A stretch of 64,000 nucleotides of DNA from Alterluteimonas quercicellularis (GCF_021191635.1 NZ_JAIWPR010000010.1:1-64000); one strand, 5' to 3'. Shown: positions 16,319 to 27,354, numbered from the stretch's first letter. Numbers and translations: made by a program. Notes: generated by a model from the letters alone, not told the origin.

Positions 16319-17595
16319 GCGCCGCGCGCCCGCTGCGCGTCGGCATCGTCGGCGGCGGCATCGCCGGCGTCGGCCTGGCCCTGGGCCTGTGCCGCCACCG
16401 CCACCTGGACGTGACCCTGTTCGAGTCCGCGCGCGCCTTCGGCGAGATCGGCGCGGGCGTCTCGTTCGGCCCCAACGCGGTGCGCGCGATCGCCGGGCTC
16501 GGCATGGGCGAGCCCTATGCCGACCTGGCCGACCGCACGCCGGCGCCGTGGCAGGACGTCTGGTTCGAGTGGCGCCGCGGCGAGGACGCGCGCCTGCTCG
16601 GCGCCACGCTCGCGCCCGGTGTCGGCCAGTCCTCGGTGCACCGCGCCGACTTCCTCGACGCGCTGGCCGCGCGCCTGCCGTTCGGGATGACCCGCTTCGG
16701 CAAGCGCGCGGTCGGCGTCGAGCACGCCGCCGGCACCGCCCGCGTGCGCTTCGCCGACGGCAGCCACTACGACGGCGACGTGGTGATCGCCGCGGACGGC
16801 ATCAAGTCGGCGCTGCGCGCCGAGGTGCTGCGCGGCCTGGCGCAGGCGCCCGCGGAACCGCGCTTCACCGGCACCTGCGCCTACCGCGGGCTGATCGAGC
16901 GCAACCGCCTGCACCGCGCCTTCGATGCGCGCGGGATCGATCCTCACCTGATCGACGTGCCGCAGATGCACCTCGGCCTGGACGCGCACATCCTCACCTT
17001 CCCGGTCAAGCACGGGCGCCTGATCAACGTGGTCGCGTTCGTGTCCGACCGCAGCGACCCGGCGCCGCAATGGCCGGAGCGACAGCCCTGGGTGCGCGAG
17101 GCCAGCCGCCGCGAGATGCTCGAGGCCTACGCCGACTGGGGCGCCGCGGCGCGCACGCTGCTGGAATGCATCGACGCACCCACGCACTGGGCGCTGCACG
17201 ACCTGGCGCAGCTGCCCGGCTACGCCGACGGCCGGCTGGCGCTGATCGGCGACGCCGCCCACGCGATGCTGCCGCACCAGGGCGCCGGCGCCGGCCAGGG
17301 CCTGGAGGACGCCTGGTTCCTGGCCCGGCTGCTGGCCGATCCGGCGCTGGACCGCGAAGGGATCCCGGAACTGCTGCGCGTCTACGACCGCATCCGCCGT
17401 CCCCGCGCCTGCCGCGTGCAGCAGACCTCGTGGGAGGCCGGCGAGCTGTACGAGCTGCGCGACCCGCAGGCCGGCGACGACGACGCGCGGCTGGGCCGCA
17501 CGCTGGAGACGCGCTTCGACTGGATCTGGAACCACGACCTCGACGCCGACGTCGCCCTGGCGCAGCGCGCGCTCGGCGCGGCGGCGCCGGCCTGA
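16315..17595 (+). CDS. FAD monooxygenase, probable salicylate 1-hydroxylase
   Basis: The 426-residue protein is a class A flavoprotein monooxygenase. It has the FAD dinucleotide motif GIVGGGIAGVGLAL at about 9-22, the DG motif VIAADGIKSALR near 157-168 and the second FAD motif LIGDAAHAMLPHQGAGAGQG near 310-329. NahG-type salicylate hydroxylases have this architecture and about this length and turn salicylate into catechol plus CO2. Placement inside a catechol operon supports that substrate; a related hydroxybenzoate cannot be excluded. It lies 93 bp after benD, with its ATG overlapping a small leader frame that has the better ribosome site. Confidence 0.75.
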   Translation: MSAARPLRVGIVGGGIAGVGLALGLCRHRHLDVTLFESARAFGEIGAGVSFGPNAVRAIAGLGMGEPYADLADRTPAPWQDVWFEWRRGEDARLLGATLAPGVGQSSVHRADFLDALAARLPFGMTRFGKRAVGVEHAAGTARVRFADGSHYDGDVVIAADGIKSALRAEVLRGLAQAPAEPRFTGTCAYRGLIERNRLHRAFDARGIDPHLIDVPQMHLGLDAHILTFPVKHGRLINVVAFVSDRSDPAPQWPERQPWVREASRREMLEAYADWGAAARTLLECIDAPTHWALHDLAQLPGYADGRLALIGDAAHAMLPHQGAGAGQGLEDAWFLARLLADPALDREGIPELLRVYDRIRRPRACRVQQTSWEAGELYELRDPQAGDDDARLGRTLETRFDWIWNHDLDADVALAQRALGAAAPA

Positions 17596-17692
17596 GCGCG
17601 CCGCGCCGGGCGACACGGGAGCGCGCGACCCGACACGGACGTCGACCACACGCACAACAAGCGGCATCACGTCTCTTCGGGAGGGGACCCAC

Positions 17693-19036
17693 ATGCGCAA
17701 CATCGACGTCAACGAAGTGATCGACGGCGCGAGGTTCTCGCGCTTCCACTGGCTGGTCATGGTGCTGTGCGCCGTGCTGCTGATCTTCGACGGCTACGAC
17801 CTCTTCATCTACGGAGTGGTGCTGCCGGTGCTGATGGAGGAATGGGGGCTGAGCCCGGTCGAGGCCGGCGCCCTGGGCAGCTACGCGCTGTTCGGCATGA
17901 TGTTCGGCGCCTTCATCTTCGGCCCGCTGGCCGACCGCATCGGCCGCAAGAAGGGCATCGCGATCTGCTTCCTGCTCTTCAGCGTGGCGACCTTCGTCAA
18001 CGGCTTCGCCACCTCGCCGACCGAGTTCGGCATCTGCCGCTTCCTGGCCGGCCTGGGCTGCGGCGGCCTGATGCCGAACGCGGTCGCGCTGATGAACGAG
18101 TACGCGCCCAAGCGCCTGCGCAGCACCCTGGTGGCGGTGATGTTCAGCGGCTACTCGTTCGGCGGCGTGCTGGCGGCGGGCCTGGGCATCTACATGCTGC
18201 CGCGCTTCGGCTGGGAGGCGATGTTCTTCTCGGCCGCGGTGCCGCTGGTGCTGCTGCCGGTCATCCTCTGGCTGCTGCCGGAATCGCCCGGCTTCCTGCT
18301 GCGGCAGGGCCGGCAGGCGCAGGCGCGCCGGCTGCTGGACAAGGTGGCGCCCGAGCTGGCGCTCACCGAACAGGACCGGCTGGTGCAGGCCGCGCCGCAG
18401 GGCAAGGCCGCCTCGGTGCTGGAGCTGTTCCGCGAGGGCCGCGTGGTCGGCACGCTGATGCTGTGGGTGTCGTTCTTCTGCTGCCTGCTGATGGTCTTCG
18501 CGCTGGGCTCCTGGCTGCCGAAGCTGATGGCCAACGCCGGCTACAGCCTCGGCTCCAGCCTGTCGTTCCTGCTGGCGCTGAACTTCGGCGGCGTGGCCGG
18601 CGCCATCCTCGGCGGCTGGCTGGGCGACCGCTACAACCTGCCCCGGGTGGTGGTGGCGTTCTTCGTGGTCGGCTCGGCGTCGATCCCGCTGCTGGGCATC
18701 CAAAGCCCGATGCCGGTGCTCTACGCGCTGGTCGCGATCTCCGGCGCCACCACCATCGGCACCCAGATCCTGCTCTACGCCACCGTGGCCCAGTTCTACG
18801 GCCTCACCATCCGCTCCACCGGGCTGGGCTGGGCCTCGGGCGTGGGCCGCACCGGCGCCATCGTCGGCCCGCTGCTGGGCGGCGCGCTGATGGCGGCGGC
18901 GCTGCCGCTGCAGGCGAACTTCATCGCCTTCGCCATCCCCGGGGTGATCGCGTGCGTCGCGATGGCGGTCTTCGCGCTGCGCGCCCGGACCCCGGCGCCG
19001 GCGATGCCCGCGCCGCTGCCGGCCGCCGGCCGCTGA
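17693..19036 (+). CDS. MFS aromatic acid:H+ symporter (BenK/PcaK type)
   Basis: This 447-residue inner-membrane carrier has the twelve hydrophobic segments of a major facilitator. The AAHS subfamily signature DGYDLFIYGVVLPVLM lies in the first segment, and the cytoplasmic loop GPLADRIGRKKG follows segment 2. AAHS carriers import benzoate, 4-hydroxybenzoate or related acids with protons. It has a GGGAGG ribosome site and sits between the monooxygenase and the BenE-type gene. Exact substrate (benzoate versus salicylate) cannot be decided; two different permeases in the same operon suggest some division of labour. Confidence 0.88.
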   Translation: MRNIDVNEVIDGARFSRFHWLVMVLCAVLLIFDGYDLFIYGVVLPVLMEEWGLSPVEAGALGSYALFGMMFGAFIFGPLADRIGRKKGIAICFLLFSVATFVNGFATSPTEFGICRFLAGLGCGGLMPNAVALMNEYAPKRLRSTLVAVMFSGYSFGGVLAAGLGIYMLPRFGWEAMFFSAAVPLVLLPVILWLLPESPGFLLRQGRQAQARRLLDKVAPELALTEQDRLVQAAPQGKAASVLELFREGRVVGTLMLWVSFFCCLLMVFALGSWLPKLMANAGYSLGSSLSFLLALNFGGVAGAILGGWLGDRYNLPRVVVAFFVVGSASIPLLGIQSPMPVLYALVAISGATTIGTQILLYATVAQFYGLTIRSTGLGWASGVGRTGAIVGPLLGGALMAAALPLQANFIAFAIPGVIACVAMAVFALRARTPAPAMPAPLPAAGR

Positions 19037-19051
19037 GCGCAGCCTGCCGCC

Positions 19052-20272
19052 ATGCCGCGCCTGCAACGGTTCCTGCGCGACGCGTCCGTCACCGCGACGG
19101 TGGCGGGCGTGGTGTCGACGCTGGTCTCCTTCGCCGGCCCGCTGGTGATCGTGATCCAGGCCGCCGCGGCCGGCGGACTGGACGCGGCGCAGACCTCGTC
19201 CTGGGTGTGGTCGCTGGCGCTGGGCAGCGGCGTGCTGTGCATCGCGCTCAGCCTGTGCTTCCGCGCGCCGGTGGTGATCGCCTGGTCGATCCCGGGCTCG
19301 GCGCTGTTGGTCGCGCTGCTGCCCGAGCTGGGCCTGGCGCAGGCGGTCGGCGCCTACCTGGTGGCCGGCGCGATCGTGCTGGCGATCGGGCTGACCGGCG
19401 TGTTCGACCGCATCGTCTCGCGGATCCCGGGCGCATTGGCCGCGGCGGTGATGGCCGGCATCCTGTTCTCGTTCGGCACCGGCGCGTTCGCCGCGGCCGA
19501 CACCGAGCCGCTGCTGGTGCTGGCGATGTTCGCCGCCTACCTCGCCGGCCGCCGCTGGTGGCCGCCGTATGCGGTGCTTGGGGTGCTGCTGACCGGCATC
19601 GTCCTGGTCGTGGCGGGCGGCGGGCTCGACACCCGCGCGATCGCGTTCGGCTGGGCCACGCCGGTGTGGATCGCACCGGAGTTCACCTGGCGGGCGACGC
19701 TCAACCTCGCGCTGCCGCTGGTCATGCTGGCGCTGAGCGGCCAGTACGTGACCGGCCTGGCGGTGCTGCGCGCGGCCGGCTACGCGACGCCCTCGCGGCC
19801 GCTGGTGATCGGCAGCGCCGCCGGTTCGCTGCTGCTGGCGCCGTTCGGCTGCCACGGCCTCAACCCGGCGGCGGTCACCGCGGCGATGTGCCTCGGCCCC
19901 GACGCGCATCCCGACCCGGCGCGCCGCTACGTGGCCGGCGTGGCCGCCGGCGTGACCTATGTGGTGCTCGGCCTGCTCGGCGTGGGCGTGGTCTCGCTGT
20001 TCGCCGCGCTGCCGGCGCAGATGGCCGCGGCGCTGGCCGGGCTGGCGCTGTTCGGCGCGATCGCGGGCTCCGTGGCCGGCGCGATGCAGGTGCCGCGCGA
20101 GCGCGAGGCTGCGCTGGTCGGCTTCCTCGCCACGGCCTCCGGCATGTCGCTGCTCGGCCTGTCGGCGCCGTTCTGGGGCCTGGCGCTCGGCGGCGTCGCC
20201 TACGCCCTGCTCGGCCTGCGCCGCGATGCGCCCTCGCCCGCCGTCGCCGGCAGTGCCCGCCGGGCGTCCTGA
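19052..20272 (+). CDS. benE: BenE-family benzoate transporter
   Basis: A very hydrophobic 406-residue protein with about twelve membrane segments. Recognisable BenE family stretches are SFAGPLVIVIQAA near the N-terminus, WSIPGSALL, the central PGALAAAVMAGILFSFG and the later FGCHGLNPAAVTAA. BenE imports benzoate with protons across the inner membrane. It starts 15 bp after the MFS gene and is followed by the porin gene, so outer- and inner-membrane uptake steps are encoded together. Confidence 0.92.
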   Translation: MPRLQRFLRDASVTATVAGVVSTLVSFAGPLVIVIQAAAAGGLDAAQTSSWVWSLALGSGVLCIALSLCFRAPVVIAWSIPGSALLVALLPELGLAQAVGAYLVAGAIVLAIGLTGVFDRIVSRIPGALAAAVMAGILFSFGTGAFAAADTEPLLVLAMFAAYLAGRRWWPPYAVLGVLLTGIVLVVAGGGLDTRAIAFGWATPVWIAPEFTWRATLNLALPLVMLALSGQYVTGLAVLRAAGYATPSRPLVIGSAAGSLLLAPFGCHGLNPAAVTAAMCLGPDAHPDPARRYVAGVAAGVTYVVLGLLGVGVVSLFAALPAQMAAALAGLALFGAIAGSVAGAMQVPREREAALVGFLATASGMSLLGLSAPFWGLALGGVAYALLGLRRDAPSPAVAGSARRAS

Positions 20273-20373
20273 ACATGCCGCGCCTCGCTTCCTTCCTGTC
20301 GCCTCCCCCGCGCCGGCAGAGACCGCCGCCGGTCCGCACCGCCGGACCGCCAATCCAGCCACGAGGAGACACC

Positions 20374-21645
20374 ATGCCGCCATCCCGTTCCGCTCTCGCC
20401 GCCGCCTGCGCGGCGCTGCTGGCCCTGCCCGGCCAGGCCGCTGCCGAGGAGGGTTTCCTCGCCGGCGCGCGCCTGGACCTGCAGACGCGCACCTACTACT
20501 TCAGCCGAGAGTTCCCGGACGCACCGGCCGGCGCGCCGTCGCGTGCGGAGGAGACCGCGCAGGGCCTGATCCTGGACTTCCGCTCCGGCTACACGCCCGG
20601 GCCCGTCGGCGTGGGCCTGGACGCGCTGGGCCTGCTCGGCGTCAAGCTCGACAGCGCCCCGCACCGCACGCGCACCGGGCTGCTGCCGGTGGAGCCGGAC
20701 GGCCGCGCCGCCGACCGCTACGGCCGGCTCGGCCCGACGCTCAAGCTCAGGGCCTCGCAGACGGAACTGAAGATCGGCGAGCTGCGCCCGAACATCCCGG
20801 TGCTGGTGCACAGCGACATCCGCCTGCTGCCGCCCACCTACCAGGGCGCGGCGCTGTTCTCGACCGACATTCCCGGCCTGCAGCTCGGCGCCGGCCAGCT
20901 GCGCTCGGCGCGCTCGCGCGACGCCTCCGGCACCCGCGACATGTTCGCCCTGATCAGCAACGGCGCCAGCCCCGGCGCGAAGCTGCCCGGCAGCGACTCC
21001 GACCGCTTCCACTACCTCGGCGGCGACTACGCCTTCGGCGGCCAGCGCACCACCGCCTCGTACTGGCTCGGCCGGCTCGACGACATCTACCTGCAGCAGT
21101 TCGTCGGCCTCAAGCACAAGCGGCCCGTCGGCGACTGGACGCTCGGCGCGAACCTGGGCCATTTCGACACCCGGGAATCGGGCGCTGCCCGCGCCGGGCG
21201 GCTGCGCAACCAGGCCAGCTACGGCCAGCTCACCGCCGCGCGCGGCGGCCACAGCGTGCTGCTCGGCCTGCAGAAGATCTCCGGCGAGACGAGCTTCATC
21301 CGGCTCGATCCCAACATCAGCGCGCTCGGCAACGAGGTGCCCACCTACGAGTTCGGCACCACCGGCGAGCGCTCGTGGCAGGTCCGCTACGACTTCGACT
21401 TCGCCCGCATCGGCATCCCCGGCCTGACCGCCGGCGTGCGCTACATCGACAGCAGCGGCGCGCGCCTGCCCGGCGTCGCCGACGGCGAGGCCTGGGAACG
21501 CGACTTCGACCTCGCCTACGCCTTCCCCGACGGCCCGCTGAAGCATTTCGGCCTGCGCCTGCGCAACGTCGCCGCGCGCTCGAACTTCCGCACCGACATC
21601 GACGAGAACCGGGTGATCGTCACCTACACCCGCCCCCTGCTGTAG
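20374..21645 (+). CDS. OprD/BenF-family outer-membrane porin
   Basis: The 423-residue protein has an N-terminal signal peptide ending near PGQAAAEE. The rest is alternating beta-strand sequence in which OprD-family features are seen: LDLQTRTYYFSREF near the start, GLILDFRSGYTPGPVGVGLDALGLLGVKL, and a segment around GELRPNIPVLVHSDIRLLP. Members of this family (BenF, PhaK, VanP) pass aromatic carboxylates through the outer membrane. The ATG at 20374 follows a strong GAGGAG site. It ends with LL rather than the usual terminal Phe. Benzoate is the most likely cargo from context. Confidence 0.88.
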   Translation: MPPSRSALAAACAALLALPGQAAAEEGFLAGARLDLQTRTYYFSREFPDAPAGAPSRAEETAQGLILDFRSGYTPGPVGVGLDALGLLGVKLDSAPHRTRTGLLPVEPDGRAADRYGRLGPTLKLRASQTELKIGELRPNIPVLVHSDIRLLPPTYQGAALFSTDIPGLQLGAGQLRSARSRDASGTRDMFALISNGASPGAKLPGSDSDRFHYLGGDYAFGGQRTTASYWLGRLDDIYLQQFVGLKHKRPVGDWTLGANLGHFDTRESGAARAGRLRNQASYGQLTAARGGHSVLLGLQKISGETSFIRLDPNISALGNEVPTYEFGTTGERSWQVRYDFDFARIGIPGLTAGVRYIDSSGARLPGVADGEAWERDFDLAYAFPDGPLKHFGLRLRNVAARSNFRTDIDENRVIVTYTRPLL

Positions 21646-21704
21646 AGGAGCCCCATGCGCAACTCCCCCGCGACGCCGCGCCCGCACCCGGAACGGAGGC
21701 GGCC

Positions 21705-22388
21705 ATGATCGACAAGACCCTGCCCTCGTGCGAGGCGGCCGTGGCCGATGTCCACGACGGCGCCACCGTCATGGTCGGCGGCTTCGGCACCGCCGGCATG
21801 CCCTACGCGCTGATCGACGCCCTGCTCGCCCAGGGCGCGCGCGAGCTGACCATCGTCAACAACAACGCCGGCAACGGCGACACCGGCCTGGCGGCGCTGA
21901 TCCGCCACCGGCGCGTGCGGCGGATCGTCTGCTCGTTCCCGCGCCAGACCGATTCCCAGCACTTCGACGCCGCCTACCGCGCCGGCGAGATCGAGCTGGA
22001 GCTGGTGCCGCAGGGCAACCTGGCCGCGCGCATCCACGCCGCCGGCAACGGCCTGGGCGCGATCTTCACCCCGACCGGCTACGGCACGCGGATCGCCGAG
22101 GACAAGGAGACGCGCGAGATCGACGGCCGCCACTACGTGCTGGAGTACCCGCTGCACGCCGACTTCTCGCTGATCCGCGCCCACCGCGGCGACCGCTGGG
22201 GCAACCTGGTGTACCGCAAGACCGCGCGCAACTTCGGCCCGCTGATGGCGATGGCCGCGAAGTGCACCATCGCCGAGGTCGACGACGTGGTGCCGCTGGG
22301 CGGCCTCGACCCCGAGGCAGTGGTGACGCCCGGCATCTTCGTGCAGCGCGTGGTCGCCACCAGCGCGCACCGACGGGAGGCCGCATGA
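21705..22388 (+). CDS. pcaI: 3-oxoadipate CoA-transferase, subunit A
   Basis: PcaI, with PcaJ, moves CoA from succinyl-CoA to 3-oxoadipate. The 227-residue protein shows the subunit A pattern: MVGGFGTAGMPYALIDAL near residue 22, the NNNAGNG motif near 53 and the EYPLHADFSLIRAH segment near 149. The ATG at 21705 follows a CGGAGG site 60 bp after the porin gene. It overlaps the subunit B start by 4 bp. SCOT-type acetoacetate transferases are close relatives, but the surrounding thiolase and enol-lactonase genes favour 3-oxoadipate. Confidence 0.9.
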   Translation: MIDKTLPSCEAAVADVHDGATVMVGGFGTAGMPYALIDALLAQGARELTIVNNNAGNGDTGLAALIRHRRVRRIVCSFPRQTDSQHFDAAYRAGEIELELVPQGNLAARIHAAGNGLGAIFTPTGYGTRIAEDKETREIDGRHYVLEYPLHADFSLIRAHRGDRWGNLVYRKTARNFGPLMAMAAKCTIAEVDDVVPLGGLDPEAVVTPGIFVQRVVATSAHRREAA

Positions 22389-23040
22389 ACCGCCTGAGCC
22401 GCGACGCCATCGCCGCGCGCGTGGCGCGCGACATCCCCGAAGGCGCCTACGTCAACCTCGGGATCGGCCTGCCGACCCGGGTGGCGGACTTCCTGCCGGC
22501 GGACAAGGAGATCTTCCTGCACAGCGAGAACGGGCTGCTGGGCATGGGCCCGGCGCCGGCGCCCGGCGAGGAGGACCCGGACCTCATCAACGCCGGCAAG
22601 CAGCCGGTGACCCTGCTGACCGGCGGCTGCTATTTCCACCACGCTGACTCGTTCGCGATGATGCGCAGCGGGCGCCTGGACGTGTGCGTGCTCGGCGCCT
22701 TCCAGGTCTCCGTGTACGGCGACCTGGCCAACTGGAGCACCGGCGCGCCGGACGCCATCCCCGCCGTCGGCGGCGCGATGGACCTGGCGATCGGCGCGCG
22801 GCAGGTGTTCGTGATGATGGACCTGCTGACGCGCGACGGCGCGAGCAAGCTGGTGGCCGAGTGCAGCTACCCGCTGACCGGGCTGCGCTGCGTGTCGCGC
22901 GTCTACACCGACCTGGGCGTGTTCGCCGTCGGCGCGCAGGGCGCGCGGGTGATCGAGACCGTCGACGGCGTGTCGCTGGACGACCTGCGCCGGCTGACCG
23001 GCGTGCCGCTGGAACCGGCGACGCACGAGGAGAACGCACC

Positions 23041-23044
<4 letters not shown>
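22385..23044 (+). CDS. pcaJ: 3-oxoadipate CoA-transferase, subunit B
   Basis: The 219-residue B subunit carries the active-site glutamate that forms the glutamyl-CoA intermediate, in the SENG motif (Glu48), after [15 protein letters not shown]. Glycine-rich [17 protein letters not shown] near 125-141 is also typical. The ATG overlaps the pcaI stop and its own stop overlaps the pcaF ATG, so pcaI-pcaJ-pcaF form a tightly coupled triplet. Length matches single-polypeptide B subunits; it is not a fused SCOT. Confidence 0.92.
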
Positions 23045-24246
<1,202 letters not shown>

Positions 24247-24250
24247 CGCG

Positions 24251-25048
24251 ATGGCCGATGCGATGGACGCCTTCCTCGACCTGCCCACCCACCGCGTGCG
24301 CTACCGCATCGACGGGCCGGACGGTGCGCCGTGGCTCACCTTCTGCAACTCGCTCGGCACCGACCTGGGCATGTGGGACCCGCAGGTCGCCGCGCTGTCC
24401 GACCGCTTCCGCATCCTGCGCTACGACCGCCGCGGCCACGGCGGCTCGGACGCGCCGCCGGGGCCCTACGCGATCGCCGACCTCGGCGGCGACGTGCTCG
24501 CGCTGTGGGATGCGCTCGGCGTCGCGCGCAGCCACTACTGCGGGCTGTCGATCGGGGGGCTGACCGCGCAGTGGCTGGCGCTGCATGCCGCGCACCGCCT
24601 CGACCGCGTGGCGGTCTGCGCGACGGCCGCGCGCATCGGCACGCCCGGGAGCTGGCAGGCGCGTATCGCGCAGGTCCGTGACCACGGGCTCGATGGCCTG
24701 GTCGAAGGCACCCGCGAACGCTGGTTCACGCCGGCCTTCGCCGCCGCGCACGCCGATGCGGTGGACGCGGTGCTGCAGACCTTCCGCACCACCTCGGTGG
24801 AGGGCTATGCCGGCTGCTGCCACGCGGTGGGCGGCGCCGACTTCCGCGACCGGCTGCATGCCATCCGCACGCCGCTGCTCGCCGTGGCCGGCGACGACGA
24901 TCCGGTCTGCCCGCCACCCGACCTGCAGCGGATCGCGGAGGCCGCGGCCGACGGCCGGTTCGTCGCCGTGCCGGGGCGCCACCTGTGCAATCTCGAATCG
25001 CCCGACGAGTTCACCGCTGCGCTGGCGGCGTTCCTCGGCCGATCGTAG
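24251..25048 (+). CDS. pcaD: 3-oxoadipate enol-lactonase
   Basis: PcaD hydrolyses 3-oxoadipate enol-lactone to 3-oxoadipate, linking CatC to PcaIJ. The 265-residue protein is an alpha/beta hydrolase with nucleophile Ser100 in the elbow CGLSIGG. The acid is probably the Asp pair in AVAGDDDPVCPP and the His is in PGRHLCNLE. The oxyanion region reads FCNSLGTDLGMWDPQ. It is the last gene of the aromatic block. Its TAG stop lies inside a degenerate copy of the GTAGGAGCGCGC repeat (25045-25066). There is no separate catD elsewhere in the block, so this enzyme is needed to close the pathway. Confidence 0.92.
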   Translation: MADAMDAFLDLPTHRVRYRIDGPDGAPWLTFCNSLGTDLGMWDPQVAALSDRFRILRYDRRGHGGSDAPPGPYAIADLGGDVLALWDALGVARSHYCGLSIGGLTAQWLALHAAHRLDRVAVCATAARIGTPGSWQARIAQVRDHGLDGLVEGTRERWFTPAFAAAHADAVDAVLQTFRTTSVEGYAGCCHAVGGADFRDRLHAIRTPLLAVAGDDDPVCPPPDLQRIAEAAADGRFVAVPGRHLCNLESPDEFTAALAAFLGRS

Positions 25049-25066
25049 GCGCGCGCTCGGGCGCGA
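25045..25066. repeat. degenerate copy of the GTAGGAGCGCGC repeat
   Basis: GTAGGCGCGCGCTCGGGCGCGA resembles the REP-like unit with a few substitutions. It includes the pcaD stop codon and lies between pcaD and the convergent lipase-like gene. Confidence 0.4.
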
Positions 25067-25119
25067 TGCTTTTCGGTCGGACGCTGGGCGGAGCATCGTG
25101 CGCCAGCGCGCGCCTGCGA

Positions 25120-27354
25120 TCAGCGGGCCAGGCCGGGCTCCACGGCTTCCCGGCTCGCCTGCGCAGCGCGTTCGTCCTGCTGGATCGACGCCACCGCGCC
25201 CGTGCGCTCGATCGCCTCGGCCTGGGCGCGGCCGCGTTCCAGCCACGCCTGCGCGGCCGGGGTGTTCATCAGCTCGGATGACGCCCGCGAGAACGCCTCG
25301 CCGTCCCCGTTCTTCACCGCGGACAGCAGGCGATCCAGCGCGCCGCCGAACTCGCCGCCCAGCGAGGCCCGTTCCGGCGACGCGCCCGCGTCGGCGTCGC
25401 GCTGCGGCGCACCCCGGGACGGCTGACGCTCGCGCTGCAGCAGCTCGCGCGCCACCTGCTCCTGCTGCGCGATCTCGCGATCGAGGCTGGGGATCATGGC
25501 CGTGCCCATCCCGTGGCGCCCCACGGCTTCCTGCATGCCCTCGCTCGCCTCCGCCGCCAGCCTGACCGTGCTGTAGACGTTCACCCCGCCGCCCACGTCC
25601 AGGCGGTAGGTCGTGCCGATACCGCCGACCAGGCCGGTGGTGCCCCCCAGCGTGGCGCCGGCGGTGGGCGCGTGCGAGGTGACGCCGGTGATGCGGGTGC
25701 CCACGACCTCGAGCCCCGCATCCAGGCGCTCGCCCACGTAGACGAGCGCCCCGCGATGCAGCGCGCCCGCCTGCTGCAACACATCCCGCGCGCTCGCTCC
25801 GGCTGCGCCGGCCGAGTCGCGCCATGCGGCGGCATCCACCTGCCCCTGCGCGAGCGCCGTGGCGGCCTCGCCGCGGTTGCGGTCGCGCGCCTGCTCGCCC
25901 TGCGCGGCCAGCCGGTCGGCGCGCGCTTCCAGCTCTTCGCGGGCCGAATCCGACACCAGGCCCACCAGGCCGCCCAGGCCGCGCAGGCCCGCGGCCCCGG
26001 CCTGGGCGCCCTGGTACTGCGCCCAGCCCTGCCCGTGGTCGACCAGTGCCTCCGCGCCCGCGCGCGCCTGGCGCGCCGTCGCCGCCACCTCGCCGGCCGC
26101 CTGCGCACCGTACTGGACGGTGGTGCCGGTGAACGCGTAGCCGCGCTCGGCGAAGCGGCCGGCGCCCGACCAGGCCGCGCCGGCGACGTCGCCCGCCCAT
26201 TCCACGCCGCCGCCGACCGCGCGCCCGCCTCCGGCCACGACCTCGCCGGCCTCGCGGCCCAGGCGGGCGCCGCGGGCGGAGGTGGCCGCCACGTCGAGCA
26301 GCGGGCCGGCCAGCTGGTGCAGTTCGCCCAGCGAGGCCGCGTGCTCGCGACGCACCAGGTCGCGCTCGCCCCCGGTCATCGCCACCAGCGGCGGCTTGCG
26401 CTCGCCGGCCGCCTGCGGCAGGTCGCGGATCAGATGCGCGGCATCGCCCTGCGCCAGGCGGTCCAGGAACGCGTCGATGGCGGGATGCGAGCTTTCGGGA
26501 ATGCCGGAGAGCAGCTTGTCCTCCAGCATCTGCCGCGCCTGCGGCACGTGCTGCACCACGTTGGCCGCGTCCGACAGCAGCCCGGCCATTCGCTCGCGCT
26601 GCAGCGCGCCCAGGTTCGCCAGGTCGTGCTGCACGCCATCGTTCAGCAGATCGCCCTGCACCTGCCAGGCGGTCACCAGGCGGTCGGCGTCGAACAGCGG
26701 CAGGCCGCCCTGCTCCTGCGAGAAGCGCTGCGCGGTCTCCGGGTGCAGGCCCGCGGCATTGAAGGTCACCGCCCGCATGCCCGTCACCGCCGCGCCCGCC
26801 GAGGCCATGCCGCCGGCCAGGCTGTGGCCGCTGAGGTCGAAGTCCTGACCCGCACTCCGCAGCGTCTCGGCGGCCGTCATCGCGCGGTCGTAGTAGTCCG
26901 TCTTCAGACCGATAGACTGGGGGAAGTTGTTGCCGAGGAAGTCCTCGGCGGCCGTGCTGCGCAGCTGGCCGTCGGGCCCGACCACCTCGTTGGCCGAGCC
27001 CTTGAACACCAGGGTCGGTTTGTAACCCGGACCCAGCACTTCGGGATCGGGAAGGTAGATCTCGGCACGGAAACCGGACTCTCGGGGCTTGAGCAGTTCC
27101 CGTAAGTCTTCGTCGCTCGCATGCAACCCAGGCATTGCGGCGCGAAGCAGTTCCAGATTTTCGCTGCCACGTACCCAGCCAGCCGGAGGTGTGCCCGTCT
27201 CACGCGCAGCGTCATAGACATCGTGCGACAACCCGGCCATTTCGCGTGCGTGATACTGCTCCTGCAGTTCGTCGGCGCGTCGCAGAAGCTCCGGATCGCC
27301 ACTCGCTCGCAACTGACCGAGTAGCACCTGCTGCTCCGAATGTCGCATCGCCAT
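25120..27354 (-). CDS. lipase-fold putative antibacterial effector
   Basis: The 744-residue protein lacks a signal peptide. Residues about 95-215 resemble bacterial lipases of the DUF2974/Mbeg1 kind: PTLVFKGS near 113-120, an NNFPQSIGLKTDYYDRA segment, and the nucleophile elbow GHSLAGG with Ser178. The long remainder is Ala/Gly/Arg-rich and helical, with a glycine-rich TAGATLGGTTGLVGGIG stretch, and ends in a charged, Gln-containing region. Such tails occur on Xanthomonadales type IV secretion effectors, though I do not see a canonical XVIPCD. It follows two ankyrin lipoproteins in the same direction (22-bp gap), an effector-immunity-like order. A GGAGG site supports this start. Secretion route and target are inference. 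Confidence 0.65.
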   Translation of the reverse strand: MAMRHSEQQVLLGQLRASGDPELLRRADELQEQYHAREMAGLSHDVYDAARETGTPPAGWVRGSENLELLRAAMPGLHASDEDLRELLKPRESGFRAEIYLPDPEVLGPGYKPTLVFKGSANEVVGPDGQLRSTAAEDFLGNNFPQSIGLKTDYYDRAMTAAETLRSAGQDFDLSGHSLAGGMASAGAAVTGMRAVTFNAAGLHPETAQRFSQEQGGLPLFDADRLVTAWQVQGDLLNDGVQHDLANLGALQRERMAGLLSDAANVVQHVPQARQMLEDKLLSGIPESSHPAIDAFLDRLAQGDAAHLIRDLPQAAGERKPPLVAMTGGERDLVRREHAASLGELHQLAGPLLDVAATSARGARLGREAGEVVAGGGRAVGGGVEWAGDVAGAAWSGAGRFAERGYAFTGTTVQYGAQAAGEVAATARQARAGAEALVDHGQGWAQYQGAQAGAAGLRGLGGLVGLVSDSAREELEARADRLAAQGEQARDRNRGEAATALAQGQVDAAAWRDSAGAAGASARDVLQQAGALHRGALVYVGERLDAGLEVVGTRITGVTSHAPTAGATLGGTTGLVGGIGTTYRLDVGGGVNVYSTVRLAAEASEGMQEAVGRHGMGTAMIPSLDREIAQQEQVARELLQRERQPSRGAPQRDADAGASPERASLGGEFGGALDRLLSAVKNGDGEAFSRASSELMNTPAAQAWLERGRAQAEAIERTGAVASIQQDERAAQASREAVEPGLAR

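Noticed and set aside
17024-20383. A 1119-codon minus-strand frame opposite the transporters
   Set aside because: It mirrors the membrane-protein genes on the plus strand and reads as biased Arg/Gln/His sequence without motifs.
25120-25500. Canonical XVIPCD secretion domain at the lipase C-terminus
   Set aside because: The tail is charged and contains glutamines, but the conserved XVIPCD motifs are not recognisable by eye; left as a question for a profile search.
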